Of a DNA stretch of 64,000 bases, positions 49,784 through 57,313 are shown one piece after another. This DNA comes from an uncultured Oscillospiraceae bacterium. Lineage in GTDB: Bacteria; Bacillota; Clostridia; Oscillospirales; Oscillospiraceae. The DNA lies in contig CABSMJ010000001.1 in the NCBI GenBank assembly GCA_902478785.1, positions 251,477 to 315,476 of the forward strand. The letters run 5' to 3'. The first letter of the stretch is position 1, and each line of letters opens with the position of its first letter. The notes under the pieces are model-generated. The model searched no databases. It worked only from the letters and a program-made list of their open reading frames with translations, and had not been told where the DNA came from. The translations under genes were made by a program, and so were the position numbers.

Positions 49784-50626
49784 TTACAGCACCACGCCGA
49801 CCTCCAGCTGGCCGGAGGCTGTGTCGATGCGAACGCCGGTGCCGTTGCCCTCACAGGCAAAGTCCTGGGAGACCACCGGCGGCTTGATGTCGCACTGCAG
49901 CCCGCGCTTGACCAGTGCGGTGGCCGCATTGCCGCAGGAGATGTTGGTCAGCTCACACAGGGCGGACTGGACCAGCTCGTCCACCTCCGTCAGCTCCATG
50001 CCGGTCATGGTCTCCAGCAGGTGGAGGGCCAGCTTCTTGGAAAAGCCAAAGACTGCCTCGCCCTTCACATCGCCCACCAGCTGGATCTTCACAAAGACAT
50101 CCTCCTGGGGCGCATAGGGGCTCTCCGCCTGCAGCTGGGCACTTCCCTGGTCAAGGCCCGCCATGGTCTCCATCACCTCCAGGGCACTGTGGGCAAACAG
50201 GTCTGCGTATTGGTCAAACCGCTTCTCCTCACCAGTCGCCTTTTCACCGGAAATGATCTTCTGATCGGTGTCCACCACATGGTAGATGAGCCAGGTGGTC
50301 ACGGTGCCGGCCAGATCCTTCATGGTCTTTTCGTCAAATCCGTTCTCCGTCAGGCGTTTTTCGTAGTCCAGCACCGTCTGCGTGAACTGCCGGTGCTCCT
50401 CCTTGTGAGCCGCCATGCCGTCGTAGTGGATGGAAGCTTGGTAGGCCTCCTCATCCCGGAAGTGGTACACCACATAGTCCTTCAAAAATCCCAAAGCCTT
50501 TTGATATTCCTCTACACCGGCCCCTGCTTTTACCGCATTCACCAGGTCCTCCGTCATGCGGAACAATTCCATGTGCTGCTGGTCAATGCGCTCCACACCC
50601 AGCCGGTAGCTGTCTTTCCACATCAT
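49784..50626 (-). CDS. bacteriohemerythrin fused to a CheX/CheC-like domain
   Basis: Protein of 280 aa. Residues 1-130 form a hemerythrin: all di-iron ligands are visible, H18, H55 and E59 (HFRDE), H74 and H78 (HKEEH), and H116 with D121 (HVVDTD). Residues about 145-280 look like CheX, a CheY-P phosphatase or phosphate-binding fold with the ELTNISCGNAATAL segment (E-x2-N). No membrane segment. It may read oxygen or redox state and pass it to a response-regulator system; no chemotaxis genes are nearby. Start ATG at 50626 after AAAGAGGG. Confidence 0.85.
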   Translation of the reverse strand: MMWKDSYRLGVERIDQQHMELFRMTEDLVNAVKAGAGVEEYQKALGFLKDYVVYHFRDEEAYQASIHYDGMAAHKEEHRQFTQTVLDYEKRLTENGFDEKTMKDLAGTVTTWLIYHVVDTDQKIISGEKATGEEKRFDQYADLFAHSALEVMETMAGLDQGSAQLQAESPYAPQEDVFVKIQLVGDVKGEAVFGFSKKLALHLLETMTGMELTEVDELVQSALCELTNISCGNAATALVKRGLQCDIKPPVVSQDFACEGNGTGVRIDTASGQLEVGVVL

Positions 50627-50663
50627 ATGTTGTCAATCCCTCTTTTGCAGCAAAATTTGTATC

Positions 50664-50692
50664 ATTTTACCACGTTAAGTTTCACAAAACAA
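50664..50692 (-). promoter_or_regulatory. promoter of the hemerythrin-CheX gene
   Basis: Minus strand TTGTTT (complement of 50687-50692), 17-nt spacer, TAAAAT (complement of 50664-50669). Confidence 0.65.
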
Positions 50693-50803
50693 GAAGCAGT
50701 TCATTTTTAGTAAAAATTTGTATCCATCGTTCTGTATTCCTTTCCTGCTTCGGATTCCTTTCTGTTTTGCGCGTACATATCCAAAAAAGGTTAAGACAAA
50801 AAT

Positions 50804-50836
50804 AAACCGCTGGAATCTTACGATTCCAGCGGTTTT
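50804..50836. terminator. free-standing hairpin near the left edge of the accessory island
   Basis: AAACCGCTGGAATC/GATTCCAGCGGTTT stem with a 4-nt loop and T-run on the plus strand and A/T tracts on both sides. No plus-strand gene ends here; it may be a remnant or insulate the island from the chromosome. Confidence 0.6.
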
Positions 50837-51042
50837 CTGGAGTGTAAGACCAATTGAGATATTTGCGGAAATCCATGATTTTCAAGGCTTTGCGGGTCTT
50901 CACCCATTATTTTTTGGCGTTTTCGCTGCGATGGCTGTGGATTTTCCACCCGAGGGTCAATTTTAGTGTTCGACCAAAAAAGATGTCCGCTTTATCCATG
51001 CCGAAAGATTGACTGAGGGAAGCGCCTGCTTCATCGGACACA
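50837..51042. other. gene-free boundary region
   Basis: No gene found. Base composition falls from the GC-rich chromosome on the left to the island on the right, so one end of a mobile element may lie here or a little to the left, but no tRNA, insertion-sequence end or clear direct repeat was found. Confidence 0.4.
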
Positions 51043-51402
51043 TTATCCAAGGAGTTCGTCCAGCAGGTAGTTGTATTCCGGCAGCTGATCCGTGTACTCT
51101 TTCATCCATTCCCGCATAGCTCGCTTTTCCAGATTGGTGGCTTCCGTGTAATCCTCGCTGTGCCCTTCCTGCTCCATAAAGTCGTATGCGAGATTCTGAT
51201 AGATCTCTTTCACCAATGTTTCGGGATCTTCCAGTCGTGTTACATCGGAGTCATCAATGGAATCCGCCGCAGGCAGGCCAAGCAGAACATACCCGAACTT
51301 TTTCGAATAGACCACATCGAGCAATTCAGAGCCTTCAATGTAGTTCTGGAATACCCCAAGGACCCTCTCAAGCTCACTTTTCTTTTCCTCTAATGAACTC
51401 AT
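51043..51402 (-). CDS. uncharacterised protein (119 aa)
   Basis: Last gene of the leftward island operon. Acidic, mostly helical-looking protein with no membrane segment and no recognised domain; begins MSSLEEKKSELERVL and carries DSIDDSDVTRLEDPE in the middle. ATG at 51402 follows AAGGAGA. It starts 117 bases after the resolvase-like gene. No function can be given. Confidence 0.65.
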   Translation of the reverse strand: MSSLEEKKSELERVLGVFQNYIEGSELLDVVYSKKFGYVLLGLPAADSIDDSDVTRLEDPETLVKEIYQNLAYDFMEQEGHSEDYTEATNLEKRAMREWMKEYTDQLPEYNYLLDELLG

Positions 51403-51519
51403 GGCAACATCTCCTTCCTGCCGGAATGAGCAACTTTCCCGGTCTGGTGTATGTGGTTCTTTTATTATACCGCATTTTCTTTGGCCGTGGAAGAGAGGTG
51501 GGACGGGAACTTTTCCCAA

Positions 51520-51909
51520 TCACATGGTCTGTTCCATCGTTGCCACCCGGAAATAATCATGAGAATATGCGGGGGCCAGATCAATTTCGCCATCTGGGCA
51601 ATAGACCCGAATTCCTGCTGCGGTCAACTTTTCTCCAATTGCCGCCAAACCTTCGGCGTCACGAGCCAGACGGTCGCCGTTCATCACCAGCACACGGTCA
51701 TAGACTCCATGTCGTGCATCACGGATCAGCGTTCGAATGCTCTGTCGGTTTGCGTCCAAGCCGCTCTCATATTGGAGCATCTCTGCGGAAATCGAAAAGC
51801 CAAGCTGGCCGGCGAGGCTTCGGAGTGCGGTGAGCTGCTGGTTTATGGCGAGACGATTGCTTTCCGTAGACGCTCCATCTACCCGGCAGTATAGGCAGCA
51901 CTTAGACAT
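51520..51909 (-). CDS. stand-alone resolvase N-terminal-like protein
   Basis: Protein of 129 aa equal to a serine-recombinase catalytic domain without any DNA-binding part. CLYCRVDGAST sits where recombinases have YxRVS; the residue after RV is Asp, not the nucleophilic Ser, although a Ser follows three residues later. RLARD is retained in GDRLARDAEGL. It is probably not an active recombinase by itself; it could be a regulatory subunit or a decayed enzyme. AAGGAGG lies just upstream of the ATG at 51909. Confidence 0.75.
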   Translation of the reverse strand: MSKCCLYCRVDGASTESNRLAINQQLTALRSLAGQLGFSISAEMLQYESGLDANRQSIRTLIRDARHGVYDRVLVMNGDRLARDAEGLAAIGEKLTAAGIRVYCPDGEIDLAPAYSHDYFRVATMEQTM

Positions 51910-51951
51910 CTGATTTGACCTCCTTGAACGAATTTGGGGAGACGCTACCAC

Positions 51952-52263
51952 TCAGCCCTGACATTCATCCCGGATGAAATCATACAGGGCTTCCGGTTCC
52001 TTCAGGCACCACTTAGTTTTTTCATCATCGGTCCAGACTTCATAGTCCGGGGCGGCATCGTAAAGCCACCAGCTGATATAGTCGTACTGGTCGTTGACCG
52101 CTTCCTTCAGTACATCCAGCAAGGCGGCAAGAAGCGGTGCTCCGCCCTCAAATACGAAATGTCCGTCTCCCATCAGGGTGAGTGCCTTACTGAACTGTTC
52201 GTCTCGATCCTTTTGCGCTTGGATCTTTCGCAGGGCTTCACAGAAGGTTTCCTTGGACAGCAT
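51952..52263 (-). CDS. uncharacterised protein (103 aa)
   Basis: Cytoplasmic, acidic protein starting MLSKETFCEAL; contains a Trp/Tyr-rich stretch (YDYISWWLYDAAPDYEVW) that looks like a binding surface. No domain recognised. The ATG overlaps the stop of the upstream gene (TAATG) and has GAGGGGG, indicating coupled translation within the phosphoesterase operon. Confidence 0.7.
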   Translation of the reverse strand: MLSKETFCEALRKIQAQKDRDEQFSKALTLMGDGHFVFEGGAPLLAALLDVLKEAVNDQYDYISWWLYDAAPDYEVWTDDEKTKWCLKEPEALYDFIRDECQG

Positions 52264-52487
52264 TAAAGTCCCCCTCCCGGATTCTCCCCCTCCGCTTCCT
52301 GTTCGGCTTTCCATTTCAGAAGCAAGGAGATGGCCAACTCCTGAGTAGCGGGATCGACGCAGAACTCGAAGAACTTCACAGCCAACATTTCTGGCGTCAG
52401 CCCCATCGGGGCGATTACCGCTTCCAACTGTTCCAGAAGCTCCGCATCTACTTGGATTTCCACGAGCTCATATTGCTTTTCATCCAT
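52263..52487 (-). CDS. uncharacterised small acidic protein (74 aa)
   Basis: Starts MDEKQYELVEIQVD. The middle, LEQLEAVIAPMGLTPEMLAV, resembles the ribbon-helix-helix style of short DNA-binding or antitoxin proteins (RelB-like), but the match is loose. Overlaps both neighbours: its ATG lies in the end of the 294-aa gene and its stop in the next ATG. Confidence 0.6.
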   Translation of the reverse strand: MDEKQYELVEIQVDAELLEQLEAVIAPMGLTPEMLAVKFFEFCVDPATQELAISLLLKWKAEQEAEGENPGGGL

Positions 52488-53364
52488 GGTGCGTTTCCTC
52501 GCCTTCCGAAGATTCCTTCCGCAACTCGTCCAGTCGCTGCCGGAACAGCTCCTGGAGCTCCTTCCAGACCTGCGGCTGCTTGAGGGTCACTATCGGCTGG
52601 TTCAGTTCCCGCTCCAGATCGGCGACAGCCACCGAAAGCGTCTTTTCATCGAACAACTGGTAGTGGCGACGAAGATACTGGACGACCGCCGCACTCTCCT
52701 CATCTTCGCTGCGCATGGCATAGCGGAGGGCGCTGTTGATGACACAGGAAAAGTCATCCACATAGTCAAGGTTGAACCAGGAGGCTGGGCAGAGAACCAG
52801 GTCATCTTTGCCTTCCTCGGTGATCACCAGCCCAATGTCCTCGCGGCTTATCCTTTCCAGCACGGTGTCCAGGTCATCTGCCAGTGCTTGGCGTGAGATG
52901 CGTTCCATGCTTTCCAGAGGTTGTAAAATCGGCATCCTTTCCTTCCTCCTATCGTCTTCTTTGATTTTGCCAGATGTGAGCACCCGACTCAAGCTGTGCC
53001 ACAATCGAGGATATGGCTCCTGTTCTCCATATCGGTTTAAATGTGCGCGGATCTCTGCCACAGCGGTGAAACGGGTAGCTTCGTCCAGACGGCTCAGGTT
53101 CCGGCAGGTGAATTCCGCGACTATGCCGGGCATATAAGTGTGCCGCCCCAGACTGTACTGGATCGCTGCCAGAACGATATGCCGCAGCCCTCCATCTAAA
53201 ATGGGAGCGAGGATTCTCACGGAGAACAGCAGCCCGGTGCTTCCTTTTTGGGACTGGAGAGAGAGGCCGTTTCGCTCGGCTCGTTCCATCGTGTGCGTCC
53301 AGTCCTGCCGTGCGATGAAACCGGCTACAGGAGCCACCTCATAAAAGCCTTTTTTATGTCTCAC
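52480..53364 (-). CDS. uncharacterised protein with Phd-like segment (294 aa)
   Basis: GTG start at 53364 overlapping the stop of the phosphoesterase gene. Residues about 1-140 are unrecognised; residues about 145-200 (MERISRQALADDLDTVLERI, then DLVLCPASWF) look like the Phd/YefM antitoxin fold, which begins with a similar helix and ends in a hydrophobic strand. The C-terminal part is helical and charged. If the Phd-like part is real the protein may bind DNA or a toxin; this is inference. Confidence 0.6.
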   Translation of the reverse strand: MRHKKGFYEVAPVAGFIARQDWTHTMERAERNGLSLQSQKGSTGLLFSVRILAPILDGGLRHIVLAAIQYSLGRHTYMPGIVAEFTCRNLSRLDEATRFTAVAEIRAHLNRYGEQEPYPRLWHSLSRVLTSGKIKEDDRRKERMPILQPLESMERISRQALADDLDTVLERISREDIGLVITEEGKDDLVLCPASWFNLDYVDDFSCVINSALRYAMRSEDEESAAVVQYLRRHYQLFDEKTLSVAVADLERELNQPIVTLKQPQVWKELQELFRQRLDELRKESSEGEETHHG

Positions 53365-53924
53365 GGCTGCACCTCAAGCCCGGCTTTTGACTGACCTTTA
53401 TACAGAAGATTGTTGGCCTCCATCTCCTCAAAGGTGACCGGCTCGAAGTGATTGACATCCACTCCGGCATTCAGCATTCTCTCGTTTGCCTGGATGAGCG
53501 GCCAGTAATCCGCGTCGGTATTGCCGTGGATGTGGCCAAAGACCATGTAGCAGCGCATGATGTGAGGCCAAGACATCATGGGGTAGTGACAAAGTGTGTA
53601 CTGCCGCTTCCCGTCTGCGACATACAGCAGGTTATTGACGCTTTCAAAGAATCGTTCTGTCTGACAACTCCTGATCCATCCCCTGTCATGATTCCCAAGG
53701 ATGAGATGTTTCTTCCCCCGCAGCCGCCGCAGGTATTCCTCCGGCGGCTTTTGGCTGCGGTAGATCAGGTCGCCGAGGATATAGACAGTATCCTTCCCTG
53801 TGACCTTGTGGTTCCAGTTTTCGATGAGAGTTTCGTCCATCTCCTCGATACTGGAAAAGGGCCGATTGCAAAGGCGGATGCAGTTTTCGTGACCGAGATG
53901 CAGGTCAGAGGTAAAGAAGATCAT
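53361..53924 (-). CDS. calcineurin-like metallophosphoesterase (187 aa)
   Basis: Di-metal phosphoesterase. Motifs in order: SDLHLGHEN (D-x-H), YILGDLIY (GD), ILGNHDRG (GNHD), CHYPM and FGHIHGN (GHxH). All metal ligands are present, so it should be active. Such short enzymes act on cyclic nucleotides, nucleic-acid ends or phospho-proteins; substrate unknown. The first codon overlaps the previous gene by 4 bases (ATGA). It is distinct from, and not a close copy of, the second phosphoesterase in this operon. Confidence 0.88.
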   Translation of the reverse strand: MIFFTSDLHLGHENCIRLCNRPFSSIEEMDETLIENWNHKVTGKDTVYILGDLIYRSQKPPEEYLRRLRGKKHLILGNHDRGWIRSCQTERFFESVNNLLYVADGKRQYTLCHYPMMSWPHIMRCYMVFGHIHGNTDADYWPLIQANERMLNAGVDVNHFEPVTFEEMEANNLLYKGQSKAGLEVQP

Positions 53925-55165
53925 GGGGTTTCACCCTCCTTCTTCATCCTGGGAACTGGGATTGGCTGCCATCGGCAGTATTTTGCAAGTTCATCCTGAC
54001 GCTCCCGAGGCAGGTTCATAAAATCGACAATGCTCTCTCCCGGAAACCTGTCGTGGCAGTAGGCGGGAAAGACTCCCTCCGGCACGATGCCGATGGACTC
54101 CGCTCCGGTCAGGCGGGCCTTCAGTTCCTCTGTGTTTCGGATGCATACGGGAACGCCTGCCCGATAAAGCGCCAGGAAGAAACGGACCGCCTCAATCGTC
54201 CGGGTCTCCGCAAGACCGGCCACCACCAGATAGTAGCCATGCGCATCTTGGTGTACGATGCAGTCGATGTGGGTGCTGTTGCCGCCCCGGCATACCTCCC
54301 AGGGGTGACCGGTGCGGGGACGCTCCTTCAGCCACCGTGCAAAAGCTTCGGGGGAATCTCCGTCCAGCTTGGACAGTCCCTCGTCCCGCCCATCGGCGTG
54401 GAGAGCGTACTGCTCTTTTTCCGATTTCTCCGTTCCAGTGTATCCCATGGCCCGATAGCCCAGGGCACAGAAGTGATAGAATTCGTTTGCGGTCACGGAT
54501 GGGAGCCGCTTGTTATTTTCCAAAGGATACCCAACCGCCGAGGTGAGAAACTCCTCCACCTCCTGCTGGGAGAAGTCCTGGAAGAACTCCTCCTTCCACT
54601 GTGGGAATACCCTCCACAGATCCCGGCGCAGGATGGTTCCGGTTCGATGCCAGATGGGCAGCTCCCGCTCCACCAGTTCCTGATAAGAACCGGTTTCCAC
54701 CATCTGAACGGTGTCCCGTACCGCACCCTCCAGCCAGGCGGTGAATGGGGCGATGTCATAGGGGAAGGCGCGCTCTTTGCGGCTGTCCACCTCCAGCACA
54801 TGCCGATGCCCCAAGAATATTGCCCGATACCCGATCTTCTGATCCTCGCCGGCGGCAAAGTGGAACCACGCTGCCTCCTCCGGGAACTCGGAATGCCACC
54901 AGGTTTCAAACTCCTCAAAGCTCTCCACCTGGCCGTCCGCCCGCAGCTCCTCAAAGCTGCCGAAGTCTTCAATGGTACCTCGCTCCGCACGGAGCCATAG
55001 TTCCCAGCTTGTGTTCTCCGGGCCTGGCTCCAGCCGGTGGAGAAGGCGGAAGATCCGGTCGATGGCCGCATAGGATGTCTCGTCATAGGTGAAGGAGCAG
55101 TTGATGTTTCGGTATTCCACCCGACCCAGCCAGTTGATGTAGTGCTTGATCTCCGGCGCTTTCAT
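53921..55165 (-). CDS. uncharacterised island protein (414 aa)
   Basis: Largest protein of the operon, no recognised domain and no membrane segment. Rich in Trp, Glu and aromatic residues; starts MKAPEIKHYINWLGRVEY and has a His/Cys-containing part near 290-310 (EVCRGGNSTHIDCIVHQDAH). Overlaps both neighbours by 4 bases and sits between the two phosphoesterase genes, so it probably works with them. No function is claimed. Confidence 0.65.
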   Translation of the reverse strand: MKAPEIKHYINWLGRVEYRNINCSFTYDETSYAAIDRIFRLLHRLEPGPENTSWELWLRAERGTIEDFGSFEELRADGQVESFEEFETWWHSEFPEEAAWFHFAAGEDQKIGYRAIFLGHRHVLEVDSRKERAFPYDIAPFTAWLEGAVRDTVQMVETGSYQELVERELPIWHRTGTILRRDLWRVFPQWKEEFFQDFSQQEVEEFLTSAVGYPLENNKRLPSVTANEFYHFCALGYRAMGYTGTEKSEKEQYALHADGRDEGLSKLDGDSPEAFARWLKERPRTGHPWEVCRGGNSTHIDCIVHQDAHGYYLVVAGLAETRTIEAVRFFLALYRAGVPVCIRNTEELKARLTGAESIGIVPEGVFPAYCHDRFPGESIVDFMNLPRERQDELAKYCRWQPIPVPRMKKEGETP

Positions 55166-55512
55166 GTTTCCACCTCCTCAGTATCCGTATCCCCATCCTC
55201 CGTTTCCTCAAACTGGAGCCGGAAGAGGGCAGTGTGCTCTCCCACAAGAGCGGGGTATTTGTAATAGACATGGCGGCAGAGGGTTTTGTACAGTTCGAGG
55301 AGCCTCGGATTATCTCCGAAGTCCACAAGCCCGTCCATGATTCGCTCGATCTCCCGCTCCTCGGTGATCCTGCCGTTCAACACCTGTTCTACCAAACGGC
55401 TGTATTGCTGATATGCGGCGTCCATTAGGCGGGAAATCTCCTGGACGATCTCACGGATTGCGGCAAAGCACGCCTCCTGCTCCTTGGCCTCCGGCCTTTC
55501 TTCCTCTGTCAT
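55162..55512 (-). CDS. uncharacterised helical protein (116 aa)
   Basis: Highly charged, predicted helical and partly coiled coil (AIREIVQEISRLMDAAYQQY), with acidic C-terminal tail. No domain recognised. Four-base overlaps on both sides within the operon. Confidence 0.65.
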   Translation of the reverse strand: MTEEERPEAKEQEACFAAIREIVQEISRLMDAAYQQYSRLVEQVLNGRITEEREIERIMDGLVDFGDNPRLLELYKTLCRHVYYKYPALVGEHTALFRLQFEETEDGDTDTEEVET

Positions 55513-56228
55513 AATGTGTCCCCTCCCGTCAAGAGCTGCGGCGCAGCCTCCACGCTGTGGAAGAGGAAGTGCATCCGGTCGATATGCTTGTCAATATGCC
55601 AGTGTCCACAGAACCAGTGGTCGTATTTGAGTTTCCGCTCGATCTCCTCCAGCCATTTCTCGGTAGAGTCGTCCACGGTACTCTGGTCGATCATCGGAAG
55701 AAAGGCCTCGCGAGGCTCATACGGATAGGGACAGGTGTGGGAGAGGACGGTATCTACCTGCCACCCGCAGGCGTCCAGCGTCTGGATAACCTTGTCCTTG
55801 ATCTCCTGGGAAGGCTGCTCATCCGGCCACCAGCCGTAACCTCTGGCCAGCCGGTAGAATTTGTCCACGCTGTAAGCTCCGCCGATGACCAAATGTCGGA
55901 GACCTTCCAGATCAAAGATCTCACCATCCATAGCAAACAGCAGGCGGGGAAAGGCTTCCTCTACCCAGACTGTCCCGCCGTTCCACTGCTTCGTGCGATA
56001 GGAAGGGATGCTGGCCGGCCGGATCTCATGGTTGCCGTGGATGCAGAGCATCGTCGGCTTTACGGCGGCAAGAACTCTCTTCATCTCTGTGTCTCGCCGG
56101 TTTCGGTAGTAGTTCGCTCCTACATCTCCAAGCAGAACCAGAGTATCCTGCTCTGTCAGCTTCTTGCTGTCGCAAAACTGTATGACCTCATAGGGGTCTC
56201 CGTGGATATCACCCGTGTAATAGATCAT
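55509..56228 (-). CDS. calcineurin-like metallophosphoesterase (239 aa)
   Basis: First gene of the leftward operon. Motifs: YYTGDIHGDP (D-x-H), VLLGDVGANY (GD), IHGNHEIRP (GNHE), LSHTCP and FCGHWHIDK (GHWH). All ligands are present. Substrate unknown; context with four or more unknown partners suggests a dedicated pathway, defence function or repair role. Promoter TATAAT (complement of 56253-56258) and repeats lie upstream. Confidence 0.88.
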   Translation of the reverse strand: MIYYTGDIHGDPYEVIQFCDSKKLTEQDTLVLLGDVGANYYRNRRDTEMKRVLAAVKPTMLCIHGNHEIRPASIPSYRTKQWNGGTVWVEEAFPRLLFAMDGEIFDLEGLRHLVIGGAYSVDKFYRLARGYGWWPDEQPSQEIKDKVIQTLDACGWQVDTVLSHTCPYPYEPREAFLPMIDQSTVDDSTEKWLEEIERKLKYDHWFCGHWHIDKHIDRMHFLFHSVEAAPQLLTGGDTL

Positions 56229-56252
56229 TGGTCATTCCACCTTTCTTTTCTC

Positions 56253-56258
56253 ATTATA
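56253..56258 (-). promoter_or_regulatory. -10 box of the leftward island operon
   Basis: TATAAT on the minus strand 24 bases before the ATG; no good -35 (CGGATA at 17 nt), which suggests an activator. The direct repeats at 56287-56324 are just upstream. Confidence 0.6.
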
Positions 56259-56286
56259 CCAACTCGGAAGACCCATATCCGGGACT

Positions 56287-56324
56287 TTCCAAAAACATAT
56301 CCACTGTTCCAAAAATATATCCAC
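56287..56324. repeat. two tandem 18-bp direct repeats upstream of the operon promoter
   Basis: TTCCAAAAACATATCCAC (56287-56304) and TTCCAAAAATATATCCAC (56307-56324), period 20 bases, one mismatch. A third, partial GGATAT on the minus strand lies about 22 bases further toward the promoter. Spacing of two helical turns suggests a regulator binding in register. Confidence 0.8.
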
Positions 56325-56338
56325 CTTTACTGGCATAG

Positions 56339-56376
56339 ATCGACCGGCAGTCAATGCTCGTGACTTCCGGTTGATT
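56339..56376. repeat. palindromic site A
   Basis: Imperfect inverted repeat: 14-base arms with two mismatches and a 7-base centre (about 56340-56374, within the conserved stretch). It is clearly related to the perfect palindrome at 57314-57347; the two differ by matched changes in opposite arms (G:C against A:T), so base-pairing or symmetry is conserved. No T-run follows on either strand, so it is not a convincing terminator. Confidence 0.75.
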
Positions 56377-56388
56377 GCTTTCTCAGGT

Positions 56389-56766
56389 TCAGACGGTAAA
56401 ATCAAAGTTATCTGGTTTACCGTATCTGCCTTGATGCTCTTTCAAGGAGGCTTTCAGCGATTTTATAACATCCAGGAGAATCATCATCTCATAGGTACTG
56501 CAATCCGAAAGGAGCAGGGCGATTTCTTCGCTGGCGCACCGTTCAGTGCTGATGATTTGCTCCATCAAAAGCCGGTCGGGAGATACGCCCAAAGCATTGG
56601 CGATAAGCACAAAGGTGTCAAGGCTCATGCTCTTGATCCCGCTCTCTATGTAGCTGATGTAAGATGGCGTTTTATCCACCAGTTCAGAGAGCATCGCTTG
56701 CGAAAGGTGGTTGCGCTGACGGACTTCACGGATGTGTTTTCCAATGACTTTGTAGTTCAGGCTCAT
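56389..56766 (-). CDS. small XRE-family regulator (leftward)
   Basis: Protein of 125 aa. Cro/C1 helix-turn-helix at about 8-65 (GKHIREVRQRNHLSQAMLSE, PSYISYIESGIK), then a short C-terminal helix region. Divergent from a second XRE gene of similar size, an arrangement like the lysogeny or transfer switch of integrative elements. A 10-bp inverted repeat spans its ribosome site and start codon. Confidence 0.88.
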   Translation of the reverse strand: MSLNYKVIGKHIREVRQRNHLSQAMLSELVDKTPSYISYIESGIKSMSLDTFVLIANALGVSPDRLLMEQIISTERCASEEIALLLSDCSTYEMMILLDVIKSLKASLKEHQGRYGKPDNFDFTV

Positions 56767-56801
56767 AATAAGACCTCCAAAAAATTTTGCAGTCTTATTA
56801 T
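56765..56801. repeat. inverted repeat around the start and ribosome site of the leftward XRE gene
   Basis: Perfect 10-bp arms (56765-56774 with 56792-56801); the 17-base centre holds the GGAGG site. It could be an operator or an mRNA hairpin that hides the ribosome site. Confidence 0.6.
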
Positions 56802-56831
56802 AGTGTTTAGATTATATCATCAACTCGACCT

Positions 56832-56879
56832 TATATCAATTTCACCCCAAGTTGATATACTCTTAGAAATAGATAATCT
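56832..56879 (+). promoter_or_regulatory. promoter and operator for the rightward XRE gene
   Basis: TATATCAA (56832-56839) and TTGATATA (56852-56859) form an 8-bp inverted repeat overlapping a -35 TTGATA (56852-56857); -10 TAATCT (56874-56879), 16-nt spacer. Autoregulation by one of the XRE proteins is likely. Confidence 0.55.
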
Positions 56880-56906
56880 GGAGAATATATTTGAGGGGGG
56901 AAGCCG

Positions 56907-57266
56907 ATGACGGAACATGATTTGACCGAGAGCCAGTTGGTCGGCTCCCGTATTCGAGATGCGCGGATCAATCGCCGGATGAGCCAGGCCGATCTTGCTG
57001 CAAAGGCCAATATCTCGCTGCCCCATGTCAGCAATATCGAAAAAGGCAAGACGAGCATGAAGTTGGAAACCTTTATCCGAATCATCGAAGCCCTGCAAGT
57101 GTCTGCTGATTCCCTTCTTCGGCCCGATGTGCCGGAGGTGAGAAGCCTATACCAGAGCGAGTTTGACGAGCTGCTGGCCGACTGCTCTCCCAAGGAGCTG
57201 GATTCCATCCTGAAGATTGTTCGTGAGTTGAAATCCACTATGGCCAGACGGGATGACAATACCTGA
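56907..57266 (+). CDS. small XRE-family regulator (rightward)
   Basis: Protein of 119 aa. Helix-turn-helix at about 12-70 (GSRIRDARINRRMSQADLAA, LPHVSNIEKGKTSMKL), then a helical tail (ELDSILKIVRELKSTM). Similar in size and layout to the leftward XRE protein, so the two probably arose together or compete for the same operators. GAGGGGGG ribosome site. Ends at an intrinsic terminator. Confidence 0.88.
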   Translation: MTEHDLTESQLVGSRIRDARINRRMSQADLAAKANISLPHVSNIEKGKTSMKLETFIRIIEALQVSADSLLRPDVPEVRSLYQSEFDELLADCSPKELDSILKIVRELKSTMARRDDNT

Positions 57267-57272
57267 AAAATT

Positions 57273-57305
57273 GCGAGCTGGAATTGCCGGCTCGCTTCTT
57301 TTTTT
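57273..57305 (+). terminator. terminator of the rightward XRE gene
   Basis: GCGAGC (57273-57278) with GCTCGC (57290-57295), then a T-rich tail of about 9. Confidence 0.85.
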
Positions 57306-57313
57306 CTCATCTA

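Noticed and set aside
56287..56324. CRISPR-like repeats
   Set aside because: Only two copies with a 2-base gap; no spacers and no cas genes.
56339..56376. Site A as terminator of the leftward XRE gene
   Set aside because: No T-run follows on the minus strand and the stem has two mismatches and a 7-base centre.
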